A stretch of DNA of 64,000 nucleotides from an uncultured Lachnospiraceae bacterium (GCA_934339135.1 CAKRHP010000006.1:1-64000); one strand, 5' to 3'. Positions 34,907 to 43,256 are shown, numbered from the stretch's first letter. Notes: generated by a model from the sequence alone, not told the origin. Numbers and translations are program-made.

Positions 34907-36091
34907 TCACCCCTTCATCTGCTGTGCGATATCAGCATCCACAATTTCCTCGCCGGTCTTATGCTTCAACTGCTCTTTAGAAGTCTCACTCAGACCGTTG
35001 TTGATCACACAGTTCATATCGCAAGTGCTACACTTGTCCAGTTCCTCTTTAGTAACTTTACCATCACGGTAGTCACGGCAAATCTTCATTTCATACATGC
35101 TGTATGGATGTTTAGTGAAGAGAGCCTTGAATTTGTGGGCCAGAACCCAAGTAGCAGGCTTCCAAATGTACTTGTGCATTGCCGGAGAAACGGAACCGAT
35201 CATCCAGCAGTCACGGTCGCAGCAGCGAACCTTCTTACGAACTTCCTCTGCCTGCGGGCTATTCCACAGTTCATCCCAACTCTGGGTGTTCAGGTTGCCC
35301 ATGACCTCTTTGTCCTTGGTACCATTACAAGGCATGACATCGCCATACGGATCAATGAAGAAGGTATCAAAACTCATGTCGCAAGGCAGCAGACGCTTCT
35401 GGCCATAGATGTAGTTAATCAGACCGTGGTTAAAGTAAGCCCGGAACCACTTCTTCGGGCTATTGCTCCGGAGTAACTCGTTGACCAGATTCTCGAAGTT
35501 CTTTGCGACCAGCGGACGATCATGGATGATGTTCTTGGCCTCAACGAAGTAGAAGCTGTTGTGCAGAGAAGCTGTGGCAAACTCCATCCCCATCTCGTTG
35601 GAGATTTTGTACAGAGGAACCAGGTCAGGAGCGTTCTTGTCCTGAACAGTCATACCGAAACCAACGTCCTTCATGCCCATCTCACGCAGTTTCTTCAGTG
35701 TGCCGTAACCTCGCTGGTAGCCGTTCTGCAGACCACGGATCTCGTTGTTGGTCTGTTCCAGACCTTCGATAGAGATACGAATACCAATCTGCGGAAACTC
35801 TTTGCACAGGTCAACGATACGGTCAGTGAAGAAGCCGTTTGTGGAAATAACGATACGATCAGACTTCTTATACAGTTCACGCACGATATCTTTCAGGTCC
35901 GTGCGGATGAACGGCTCACCACCGGTGATGTTGGTAAAGTACATCTTCGGCAGCTTCTTGATGGTTTCGATGCTGATTTCTTCTTCCGGCTTGGAAGGTG
36001 CTTTATAACGGTTGCACATGGAGCAACGAGCGTTGCAGCGATAAGTGACGATGACCGTACCATTTAACTTCTTTTCGCTATTATTAGCCAT
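34907..36091 (-). CDS. Radical SAM protein with SPASM-type C-terminus
   Basis: The CNARCSMC motif (CxxxCxxC) binds the catalytic 4Fe-4S cluster and S-adenosylmethionine; TNITGGEPFIR and ISIEGLEQTNNEIRG complete the radical SAM core. The C-terminus (about 230-385) has a SPASM-like spread of cysteines (CDMSFDTFFIDPYGDVMPCNG, CCDRDC, CSTCDMNC) for auxiliary clusters. It may modify a sugar or lipid-linked intermediate of the surface polymer (inference). Its codon use is richer in G/C endings than the flanking AT-rich genes. Confidence 0.88.
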   Translation of the reverse strand: MANNSEKKLNGTVIVTYRCNARCSMCNRYKAPSKPEEEISIETIKKLPKMYFTNITGGEPFIRTDLKDIVRELYKKSDRIVISTNGFFTDRIVDLCKEFPQIGIRISIEGLEQTNNEIRGLQNGYQRGYGTLKKLREMGMKDVGFGMTVQDKNAPDLVPLYKISNEMGMEFATASLHNSFYFVEAKNIIHDRPLVAKNFENLVNELLRSNSPKKWFRAYFNHGLINYIYGQKRLLPCDMSFDTFFIDPYGDVMPCNGTKDKEVMGNLNTQSWDELWNSPQAEEVRKKVRCCDRDCWMIGSVSPAMHKYIWKPATWVLAHKFKALFTKHPYSMYEMKICRDYRDGKVTKEELDKCSTCDMNCVINNGLSETSKEQLKHKTGEEIVDADIAQQMKG

Positions 36092-36116
36092 TTTTCTAAT
36101 ACCTCTATCTCTCTTT

Positions 36117-37316
36117 TTATCTATAAACTTTCATAATTTTCTCGTAATACTCATCGATGGTGTCGAAGCTGATGTCCTTGCAGTTCTTGCTATACTGCTC
36201 ACACAGCTTCTTATCACCCCAGAGTTTTTCAATCTTTTCTTTCAAATCTTTCCCGTTACCGCTCTCAAACAACTCGCCAGTCTTGCCAACCTTAATCAGT
36301 TCCGGAATGCCACCGATGTTCGCCCCCAGAACTGGCGTACCGTACATCTGGGATTCCATCACGGAGAACGGACAGTTCTCATACCACTCAGACGGATAGA
36401 TGGAGAACCGTGCCTCACGGATAAGTTTTTCCAGTACCTCACCCTTCTGGAAGCCAACATCTTTAATATTACTTACACCCTTGATGGTATCTTCCAACGG
36501 ACCAATTCCAGCAAAGATGAACTGTACATCCGGCAGTTCCTTGCAGACCTTGATGAGTGTGCCGATGCCCTTCTCTTCAGAGAAGCGACCGAAGTAGATG
36601 ACGTAATCCTTCTTCGGAGTCTCTTTCCACTCCACCTTGTCGATGAAGTTGTGCATCGCCACGGTCTTAGTCGCAAACAGCGGGTTGCTGTCCATCTTGC
36701 TCTTCATGAACTCGGAGCAGCAGATCATCGTGTCGATGTACTTATAAGTTCCCTTCCACTTCCAAAACTCTGCTTCCATCATGCCGATGGCAGATTTCGC
36801 AGTGGAGCCGTGGATACACTTGCCTTTCATGCAATTCGTGAAATGACCGCCGAGGCACTTCTCACAGTTCTGGTGAGTGTTCGTATTGTTCAGCATGTGG
36901 TTCGGGCAGACCAACTGGTAGTCGTGGGCAGTAAAGACGATCTTGCAATCCTTCCCCGTCTCCTTACGCCACTTCACGATTTCCAGAATCATGGAAGGCG
37001 TCAGCTGATAATTGAAGTTGTTCAGGTGACAGACGTCTGGCTGGAAGTCGTCCAGCACCTTACGCAGCTGCACCCGTGCTTCTTTGCTGTAAATCGTCTT
37101 GATTGGGTAAGTCAGCTTGCTCAGTTTGCTACCGCCGTGGAAATCCATGTCGGATGTATAAGCATTGACCCGATTGCCCACACAACGACCCTCATGCTCC
37201 ATGCCGAAGTACTGAACCTCATGTCCATGCTGCTCCAGTGCCTCGCCCAGTTTAAATATGTACGTTTCTGATCCGCCGTTTCGGTGCAGAAATTTATTTA
37301 TAATAAGCGTTCTCAT
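36117..37316 (-). CDS. Family 4 glycosyltransferase with Cys-rich insert
   Basis: GT-B enzyme of 399 residues. The N-terminal domain begins LIINKFLHRNGGSETYIFKL and carries a cysteine-rich insert around residues 137-160 (CPNHML...CEKCLGGHFTNCMKGKC). The C-terminal domain has the GT4 donor-site motifs IYFGRFSEEKGI and SEWYENCPFSVMESQMYG with the EX7E-type arrangement. It probably adds an early sugar of the repeat unit. Its codon bias matches glf and the radical SAM gene downstream. Confidence 0.9.
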   Translation of the reverse strand: MRTLIINKFLHRNGGSETYIFKLGEALEQHGHEVQYFGMEHEGRCVGNRVNAYTSDMDFHGGSKLSKLTYPIKTIYSKEARVQLRKVLDDFQPDVCHLNNFNYQLTPSMILEIVKWRKETGKDCKIVFTAHDYQLVCPNHMLNNTNTHQNCEKCLGGHFTNCMKGKCIHGSTAKSAIGMMEAEFWKWKGTYKYIDTMICCSEFMKSKMDSNPLFATKTVAMHNFIDKVEWKETPKKDYVIYFGRFSEEKGIGTLIKVCKELPDVQFIFAGIGPLEDTIKGVSNIKDVGFQKGEVLEKLIREARFSIYPSEWYENCPFSVMESQMYGTPVLGANIGGIPELIKVGKTGELFESGNGKDLKEKIEKLWGDKKLCEQYSKNCKDISFDTIDEYYEKIMKVYR

Positions 37317-37347
37317 GTTATTTTTCCTTATGTGTTCTACTTTGTTT

Positions 37348-37423
37348 CACTACTTGTGTTCGGATAAAGAAGTTTCGATGTATTACTCAAAAACCAGAGT
37401 GTTCTCTACGAACACAGGTAGTG
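37348..37423. repeat. 15-bp inverted repeats in the operon gap
   Basis: CACTACTTGTGTTCG (37348-37362) and CGAACACAGGTAGTG (37409-37423) are complementary at 14 of 15 positions and enclose 46 bases. A weaker third copy (CACTACCTGCGTTCA, 37564-37578) lies at the end of the upstream gene. The 37317-37565 gap otherwise shows only a weak promoter-like TTGAGT/TTTATC pair on the minus strand. Confidence 0.55.
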
Positions 37424-37565
37424 ATACTGAAAGTCCTTATGATAAAATCATCTGCCGTTGGTGAAAACAGGTTCTGAGATAAAAGCGTCCGATATTGATT
37501 CATCAGCATCTCAAAAAGTACCGTAAATACGCTATTTTTCAGCCATTTTCACTATGTACATCTCA

Positions 37566-38741
37566 CTACCTGCGTTCAGTTAGAGGAGATTGTTGATCAT
37601 CAAGACTCTCATCTGCTTTTCTCCCTCTATAAAGTTCCAATGTTTCTTCTGTCACGTCATCCCAGCTATATTTCTCACAGATAAAATCTGTTGATTTTTC
37701 CTTTAGCCGCATAACTTTTTCAACATTATCACATGCATCTTGCAATTTATTTTTCAAATCATTGATATCTGACTTTTTAAAAATCAATGCTTTATCTTCT
37801 ACAACTTCAGCGCACTCCGGAATATCCGAAACAAGGCAGCAATTTCCATAACTCATTGCTTCCAAAAGACTTAACGGCATCCCTTCCAGATCAGACGGCA
37901 ATGTGTAGATATAAGCATTGCTATATAGCTCATCCAGCATCTGTCCTTGAACAAATCCTGTAAATAAAATTCTTTCATCATTCGCTGCCATTGATTTCAA
38001 TTCTTCTGTGAACGAATCTGTATCGCTGGATCCACCGGCAATCACAAGTTTTTTATCTGTAGTTACTTGTTTGAATGCTTCCACCAGATATTTGATTCCC
38101 TTTTCCGGAACAAGCCGTCCAAGAAAAAGAATATACGAATCCTTCTCAAGACCAAATTGCTCGGTAATTAATTGGGGAGCACAGACTTCCGGACGATTCA
38201 CACCATTTGAAATGTAATGCGTTTTCCTGCCATAAGTCTCTAGGAAATACTTTTGTACTCCTTTGCTCAACACAATAATTTCATCCGCATATTTCACAGC
38301 ATTTTTCTCACCTTGGCGAATGAACTTAGAACCAAACCCTTCTTTCCATTTTTCCCGTTGCCAATCAATTCCATGGATAGTTACAATCACTCTTTTGCCA
38401 AATATTTTCGGCAACCATGAAAAGAACGCAGGTCCCTCCGCATGAATATGTACAACATTATACTTTCCAAAGGCACTACATAATGCCGCAAAAAAAGAAG
38501 AGCTCACTGCTGCGAGTCCTTTTTTTTCAATAGTCGGAACATACTTTTGGCAAATCCCCTGATATTCTTTTTTATCATCGAACTCTGCACCACTCACATG
38601 ATGACCTGATCGGTTATAACAGGTGACCTGATAACCTTTTTGAGCCATCCTTGAACACAATTCTTTAACCACGATTTCAACGCCGCCCTCACGACTCAAT
38701 CGTTTTTGTCCAAACATTGCTACTCTTAATTTGTCTTCCAT
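37566..38741 (-). CDS. Family 4 glycosyltransferase
   Basis: GT-B enzyme of 391 residues from the ATG behind TTGGAG. Motifs are MFGQKRLSREGGVEIVVKEL at the start, HIHAEGPAFFSWLPKIFGKRV, the donor-domain LFLGRLVPEKGI, and SDLEGMPLSLLEAMSYG. As the first sugar-handling gene after the antiterminator it could start or extend the repeat unit; no membrane-bound initiating sugar-phosphate transferase is visible in the operon, so the initiating enzyme must be elsewhere. Confidence 0.9.
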   Translation of the reverse strand: MEDKLRVAMFGQKRLSREGGVEIVVKELCSRMAQKGYQVTCYNRSGHHVSGAEFDDKKEYQGICQKYVPTIEKKGLAAVSSSFFAALCSAFGKYNVVHIHAEGPAFFSWLPKIFGKRVIVTIHGIDWQREKWKEGFGSKFIRQGEKNAVKYADEIIVLSKGVQKYFLETYGRKTHYISNGVNRPEVCAPQLITEQFGLEKDSYILFLGRLVPEKGIKYLVEAFKQVTTDKKLVIAGGSSDTDSFTEELKSMAANDERILFTGFVQGQMLDELYSNAYIYTLPSDLEGMPLSLLEAMSYGNCCLVSDIPECAEVVEDKALIFKKSDINDLKNKLQDACDNVEKVMRLKEKSTDFICEKYSWDDVTEETLELYRGRKADESLDDQQSPLTERR

Positions 38742-38905
38742 CTTGACTCCAACCAATTTCCTGTGTTATTTACAAACAAAAAAAGACCGAGCTTCGCCAC
38801 CCACCACCTGCCTTATCAACAGTCCGTAGTTCTCTCTTCGCATCACTCGCTCTTTTTGTCCGCCGTTCCACAACACGCGTCACTCGTCATCTTGCTTACA
38901 CGGTT

Positions 38906-39634
38906 TCATATAAACATTTGCAGTTCTTCTCGCTGAAATGTGACTTTAGTGCCAGCACCAAATAACTCTATCTCTACTGTCCATTCGTCGGCATCTGGAT
39001 CTGCATATAAGAATTTTCCTCGTACTCCTTCAAATACACCTGAGAGTACTTTTACCTGATTCTCAAATTGCACTTCATCCTTTTGACGATCGATGACATC
39101 AGAAATCATTTGACTTAATTCTTCTTCACTGACCCTGGCGATAGTTCCAAGCCCTACCTCGATTGGAGTAGCTCGTCCAAAAATCGGAACATCCATTTTG
39201 GCAATTCGCCGATGTCGATCTACTGTTCGAATCCATCCTTGTACCTTTTTCAAAGGTCCCGAAGTGATATAGACTTCATCACCTATCAAAAATCCTTCGG
39301 AGTATTGAACGATATGATCCTTATCCATCATCAGTGACAGAAACTCCTGTTCATCTTTTTTGACCGGCGAGATAATATCGCCATCTTTCAAGACCTTGGT
39401 ATACTGTCGGAATTCCTTTAGACCTCGTAGAACCGGCTCGATTTCATCAGTATCTACAAACAGATATCCCGGAAACAATGGTTTTGCCACTTCATGCCAT
39501 TCTTTCTTGAAATGCTTTTTCGTTTTATATTGAGGAATAAACATTTCCCGATAAGCTGACTGATCAATATATTCCTGACACTGTTGCATACACTTCTGCT
39601 CTAATCCAGCCATCGTATGTATCACATACCACAT
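38906..39634 (-). CDS. NusG-family processive antiterminator (LoaP-like) with two KOW domains
   Basis: Paralogue of NusG that binds RNA polymerase so that it reads through terminators in a long operon. The NGN domain covers residues 1-105 (MWYVIHTMAGLEQKC, FIPQYKTKKHFKKEWHEV, LFPGYLFVDTDE). A KOW domain follows (ITSGPLKKVQGWIRTVDRHRR...PIEVGLG), then a second KOW-like domain at the C-terminus (VLSGVFEGVRGKFLY...VTFQREELQMF). At 242 residues it is longer than usual LoaP proteins, which have one KOW. I start at the ATG behind GGGGTGG. It is the first gene of the polysaccharide operon, the standard place for such a factor. Confidence 0.85.
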   Translation of the reverse strand: MWYVIHTMAGLEQKCMQQCQEYIDQSAYREMFIPQYKTKKHFKKEWHEVAKPLFPGYLFVDTDEIEPVLRGLKEFRQYTKVLKDGDIISPVKKDEQEFLSLMMDKDHIVQYSEGFLIGDEVYITSGPLKKVQGWIRTVDRHRRIAKMDVPIFGRATPIEVGLGTIARVSEEELSQMISDVIDRQKDEVQFENQVKVLSGVFEGVRGKFLYADPDADEWTVEIELFGAGTKVTFQREELQMFI

Positions 39635-39737
39635 TTTTCCACCCCTGTTGTCAAGCATTTACTTCCTTGGTTTGCAAAGCCCAACATACGTATCAATATA
39701 TGCTGTATTACGTCGTAAACGTATTTTTTCGACATTC

Positions 39738-39766
39738 AGTATAACATAGTTGATTCTACAACACAA
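39738..39766 (-). promoter_or_regulatory. Predicted promoter of the polysaccharide operon
   Basis: On the minus strand: -10 TATACT (39738-39743), a 17-base spacer and a weak -35 TTGTGT (39761-39766). The leader to the antiterminator gene would be about 95 bases and contains a short ACGT/ACGT hairpin. Confidence 0.5.
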
Positions 39767-39797
39767 GTACCCATCGAAAATAAATATACTATTATTT

Positions 39798-39968
39798 CTA
39801 ATCTATTATCAACACAGAAACTTTAGTGTTACTTAATGCTTCGGTACTCATGTACACACTTCCCTCTATATGCTCCACCCCCTCTTTTCTCATAAAGCTC
39901 TGAATGTTAGAATATATGGATGTGTATTTGCTTTCTCTTCTCCCTACTTTATATCGCCTGTTTTCCAT
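39798..39968 (-). CDS. Small unknown protein overlapping its upstream neighbour
   Basis: A possible 56-residue product starting MENRRYKVGRRESKY. Its ATG lies within the last codons of the 103-residue gene upstream, in another frame (20-base overlap), as in coupled small gene pairs. No family recognised and no clear ribosome-binding site of its own, so it may be spurious. Confidence 0.35.
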   Translation of the reverse strand: MENRRYKVGRRESKYTSIYSNIQSFMRKEGVEHIEGSVYMSTEALSNTKVSVLIID

Positions 39969-40260
39969 GATCGGCGAACCACTCCCGTGTTTCTTGAATA
40001 CAATCTTCCTTTTCACCATCTACATCCAACGTCCATTCGCTCAATAACGTATCATACTCTGGAAACGCATCTGTATATAACGAAATCGCCATAGAAACCG
40101 TACACAATGCATCTTCTCCATCTTTGGCAAATACACCAGGCTCCACTTCAGTAATATTGTATTTCTTAGCATGATCTCTCACCGGCTTCAACAACTCTTC
40201 TTCTCTATAGCCAGCTTTTGCAATCTTTTCCTGATCAAATATAAATGTCAGAGTAACCAT
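39949..40260 (-). CDS. Hypothetical protein, 103 residues
   Basis: Acidic soluble protein (MVTLTFIFDQEKIAKAGYREEELLKPVRDHAKKY...). No domain recognised. It stands between the polysaccharide operon and an MNT/HEPN pair on the minus strand and is followed by an overlapping small frame. The 264 bases upstream (40261-40524) show no clear gene or hairpin terminator. Confidence 0.6.
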   Translation of the reverse strand: MVTLTFIFDQEKIAKAGYREEELLKPVRDHAKKYNITEVEPGVFAKDGEDALCTVSMAISLYTDAFPEYDTLLSEWTLDVDGEKEDCIQETREWFADHGKQAI

Positions 40261-40524
40261 ATGTCTACCTCATTTTCATAATTTATACAATTACATTGTA
40301 ACATACCTCCTCGTCATCTTTCACCGGCTTATTGACGGATCTGGGAGTTTGACAGTTGAATAATCCCAAAAAGTACCTGCAGGCCGCATAAATTTAAGTA
40401 TAACCTCCATTCACTGCATAAAGCATGGGAGTTTATTAGAGAAAACAAGATATATTTCCCACGGATAATGCCCTTTCCTTATTCAATATGCACAAAGCAC
40501 CCGGAGGTTTTTTATCCTTAATGT

Positions 40525-40932
40525 TCATTCTTCCACTTCTTGATTTTTATCAATAATGCTTTCCACCCATCTTACAATCTCTTCTGCATATTGCAATGCT
40601 TCTTGTACATTTCGTTCTTCAATGACAAGCTCATTCGGGTATCTAACGGCTATCCCATAGGGTGTTAATGTATCCGCATAATCATAATATTTTTCCGAAA
40701 CCTCAATGTTGTTCTTTATTTGCTCCAAAAGAAAAGAGAGATTATGCTTCTTTGGCATACCACTCTGTACTCCACTTGTCACTATAAGTGCCTTAATTGC
40801 TTTCTCTGCTGCTTGCTGGCAGTGGTAACATATAATTTCTAATGGCTTAGGATGATACAATTCATTCAAATGTCTGGCAACACCCAAATCTGTTTTAGCG
40901 AACTCCAGCCATGCCCTCTCTTCTTGCTCCAT
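40525..40932 (-). CDS. HEPN-domain protein, partner of an MNT nucleotidyltransferase
   Basis: All-helical HEPN-domain protein of 135 residues (WLEFAKTDLGVARHLNEL, CYHCQQAAEKAIKAL, KKHNLSFLLEQI, then VRYPNE). In HepT/MntA-type modules the HEPN protein is an RNase toxin that is neutralised by AMPylation or complex formation with the nucleotidyltransferase. The catalytic RX4-6H motif of active toxins is not evident here, so this may belong to the non-toxic HEPN subgroup. The start overlaps the MNT gene by 38 bases. Confidence 0.85.
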   Translation of the reverse strand: MEQEERAWLEFAKTDLGVARHLNELYHPKPLEIICYHCQQAAEKAIKALIVTSGVQSGMPKKHNLSFLLEQIKNNIEVSEKYYDYADTLTPYGIAVRYPNELVIEERNVQEALQYAEEIVRWVESIIDKNQEVEE

Positions 40933-41239
40933 ACAACAATACCCCTTTCTGCATTACCTCACTCTCCACCGAAGACAGCTTTGTTTTTCTATTTTCAAAT
41001 GTCGCCTCCGTATTCACTATAATATCTACGGGTCTCTTTTGTTTGTGCCTTATTGACTTATACGCCTTAACAGTAAGCCCAATCATATCTTTTTCAGAGT
41101 CAGCTACAACAATATAGAAATCAAAATCGCTATCTTTGTTTTGCTTTCCCTCTGCAAAAGAGCCAAACAGATAGATTCGTAAAGGTAAAAGTTCTTTTAT
41201 AAAACTTCTTGTCAATTCATCAATTTCATTCACTGGCAT
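40895..41239 (-). CDS. MNT-type minimal nucleotidyltransferase
   Basis: A protein of 114 residues with the polymerase-beta-fold signature YLFGSFAEGKQNKDSDFDFYIV (GSx10DxD) and a third acidic position in RPVDIIV. Members pair with HEPN proteins in toxin-antitoxin-like modules and transfer AMP or other nucleotides. A strong AAAGGAGGGAG site precedes the ATG. The pair lies where spoVAD would be expected, just after spoVAC. Confidence 0.87.
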   Translation of the reverse strand: MPVNEIDELTRSFIKELLPLRIYLFGSFAEGKQNKDSDFDFYIVVADSEKDMIGLTVKAYKSIRHKQKRPVDIIVNTEATFENRKTKLSSVESEVMQKGVLLYGARREGMAGVR

Positions 41240-41417
41240 CTGTCTCCCTCCTTTCCTCGGATTACATCCGCTTTTATCTGCCCCACTATCTGCGTTGTTT
41301 TAATCCTAAGTTGCTTTATACAGTCTTTTCCCAATTTTAATCCCATTTCAAAAGAAACGCAAGTGTTTTGAGGAATGATGTCAGCATGATGTCCTCCTAT
41401 CCGGACACCACGGCCGC

Positions 41418-41912
41418 TTACATAATACTCCCCAGCCAGTAGATCACTCCCACGACCCAGCTGCAGAATATGCCGTACAAGATCACGGGCCCGGCGATGG
41501 TAAAGATTTTGCAACCAATACCGAAAACCTGTCCCTCTGCCTGGAATTCAATGGCTGGAGATACCACGGAGTTGGCAAATCCGGTGATCGGTACAATGCT
41601 TCCGGCTCCGCCAAACTGTCCCAGTTTCTGGTAAATATTAAACCCGGTCAGAATGATGCTCAGCAGGATCAATGATAATGTCGTGTAAAGCCCCGCCAGC
41701 TCTTTATCATTTCCCAGATATTGGTAAAAGCTGTTGAAGCCTTCTCCCAGCAGGCAGATGGTTCCCCCCACCAGAAATGCTTTTGCACAATTTAGGAAAC
41801 GATTGCTTTTCGGAGTAATGTTGCTGACGTATTGATTATATTTTTCTTTTTGTTTTTCGCTGTCCTTTTCCTGTAGAACTTCCTCAATCCGTGGATTGTT
41901 ATTCTGATTCAT
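41418..41912 (-). CDS. spoVAC: Stage V sporulation protein AC
   Basis: Membrane component of the SpoVA channel that moves dipicolinic acid into the forespore and out at germination; SpoVAC behaves as a mechanosensitive channel in Bacillus. The family blocks FLNCAKAFLVGGTICLLGEGF, GQFGGAGSIVPITGFANSVVSPAIEF and GYVFG-like VFGIGCKIF are clear. I start at the ATG behind GGAGG, giving 164 residues. The usual next genes, spoVAD and spoVAE, are absent: an AGGAGG and ATG follow, but open a 16-codon frame, and then the MNT/HEPN pair begins. Confidence 0.93.
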   Translation of the reverse strand: MNQNNNPRIEEVLQEKDSEKQKEKYNQYVSNITPKSNRFLNCAKAFLVGGTICLLGEGFNSFYQYLGNDKELAGLYTTLSLILLSIILTGFNIYQKLGQFGGAGSIVPITGFANSVVSPAIEFQAEGQVFGIGCKIFTIAGPVILYGIFCSWVVGVIYWLGSIM

Positions 41913-41983
41913 ATACTCCTCCATTCTGTCCCGTTTTATGGACACAAATATTGATCATGATATTTCTTATCTCATTCCATGGA

Positions 41984-42406
41984 CTAATGCTGCATCCGGA
42001 AATATAACTGATAAAAGCATGCCACCGCTTTTCCCAGTGCCAGTGCCAGTATCACAAAGGGAAGACCGGCAGCAAGCTTCACTCTCTGTACCAGCACCGG
42101 GATCACCTTTAAGGTTTCTGCCAGTGCCATTGCCAGACAGCCCACAAAGATTCCGGTAAATAGTCCAAATACAGCAAGCATCGCACTTCCAAAGGGAATG
42201 GATATTTTAAAAACGGTTATGACTGCTCCTGCCAGTCCGCCCCAGAAGATGCAGTTTTCCAGATGATACACACGGTTCGCCATATGAAGCCTGCTCGCCA
42301 GTCTGGGCAGCATCTCCAATATGGAAATAAATGCAAATACACCCCCGGCTACGCTGATGCCTCCGGCAAACCCGATCAGTCCCAACAGTGCCTGTTTCCA
42401 GATCAT
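41984..42406 (-). CDS. spoVAB: Stage V sporulation protein AB
   Basis: Small integral membrane protein of the SpoVA apparatus, 140 residues with four hydrophobic segments (GLIGFAGGISVAGGVFAFI, NCIFWGGLAGAVITVF and others) matching SpoVAB. It overlaps spoVAA by 4 bases and precedes spoVAC, in the conserved order. Expected to be expressed in the forespore under sigma-G (family knowledge). Confidence 0.92.
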   Translation of the reverse strand: MIWKQALLGLIGFAGGISVAGGVFAFISILEMLPRLASRLHMANRVYHLENCIFWGGLAGAVITVFKISIPFGSAMLAVFGLFTGIFVGCLAMALAETLKVIPVLVQRVKLAAGLPFVILALALGKAVACFYQLYFRMQH

Positions 42407-43026
42407 GAGATCTCCTTCCCTTCTCTTGATGCATTTTTGATAATGGCATTATTCATTTCCTGCTCATAACTTCTCATTTCCAGATGAAGCGGTGTCGGAT
42501 CATCTCTCTCATTCCGGGCAGAAAAGTGATTATAAAAACCCAGGATCCCTATGGCGATTCCGACGCAATAAGTGATTTCCATGATACTTCCCTTGGTCTG
42601 CTTCGTTCCCATGACCAGCTTATAAAACAGAGAAAATACATCTCCCACACTGACATCTGTATTAAATGTCATGATCGTAAAGCCTGCTCCAAAAAATATG
42701 ATCAGACTCACCAGCACCGCCTTGCAGATCTCCATAAATTTTGACGGCTTTGGAGTATCCTTAAACTCTACAATAAAATCCGGTTCCCCGATATTGACCA
42801 CCTGCAGATCCAGCCGCTGCTTCTGCAGCAGATCAATGACTTTCATGGCAGAAAAAACAAGCTTCTGCTCTTTTTCCTTCTGAAATGTATAAAGCACCAG
42901 CTTTCCGGCTTCTTTTTGTAATGCACTGTCCGCAGTAAGAATTTCTGCCACATCCTCCAACAGCACCTTCGGATGGGATACCTGACTATTCTGTTCCAGT
43001 TTTAAGTAAATAATATCGGATTTCAT
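42403..43026 (-). CDS. spoVAA: Stage V sporulation protein AA
   Basis: First spoVA component; N-terminal soluble domain (MKSDIIYLKLEQNSQV) followed by two C-terminal membrane segments near residues 105-125 and 155-170, as in SpoVAA. 207 residues from the ATG behind AGGAGGGGG; a TTG two codons earlier is possible. A small membrane protein gene overlaps its 5' end. Confidence 0.92.
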   Translation of the reverse strand: MKSDIIYLKLEQNSQVSHPKVLLEDVAEILTADSALQKEAGKLVLYTFQKEKEQKLVFSAMKVIDLLQKQRLDLQVVNIGEPDFIVEFKDTPKPSKFMEICKAVLVSLIIFFGAGFTIMTFNTDVSVGDVFSLFYKLVMGTKQTKGSIMEITYCVGIAIGILGFYNHFSARNERDDPTPLHLEMRSYEQEMNNAIIKNASREGKEIS

Positions 43027-43165
43027 TGTCAACCCCCTCCTGCTCTACAAATTTGCCGTTGGCATAGGTTGTTTTCGCATTACGCATGATTGCAATATAG
43101 CAGACTGTACTGAGTGTCATCACACCGATCACCAATACATAAAACCACATTTTTTTCTTCTTCAT
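42986..43165 (-). CDS. Small single-pass membrane protein overlapping spoVAA
   Basis: 59 residues: basic start MKKKKMWFYVLVIGVMTLS, one hydrophobic segment, then a polar tail. The ribosome-binding site AAAGGGGA lies eight bases before the ATG. Its end overlaps the start of spoVAA by 41 bases in another frame, implying coupled translation. No family recognised; the position suggests a sporulation role (inference). Confidence 0.6.
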   Translation of the reverse strand: MKKKKMWFYVLVIGVMTLSTVCYIAIMRNAKTTYANGKFVEQEGVDNEIRYYLLKTGTE

Positions 43166-43256
43166 GGTGTATTTTCCCCTTTCTCTTTTCTGTAAATTGT
43201 TCCCTGGGAATGGAAATTTTATACATCTCTGATTTAAAAATAAGCACAAAAAGCCA

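Noticed and set aside
36045..37271. 408-residue plus-strand frame opposite the GT4 gene
   Set aside because: Antisense shadow caused by the codon bias of this block; the minus-strand product has clear GT4 motifs.
41230..41514. 94-residue open frame overlapping spoVAC and the MNT gene
   Set aside because: It overlaps the end of spoVAC, lacks a suitable start signal, and shows no SpoVAD or other family match.
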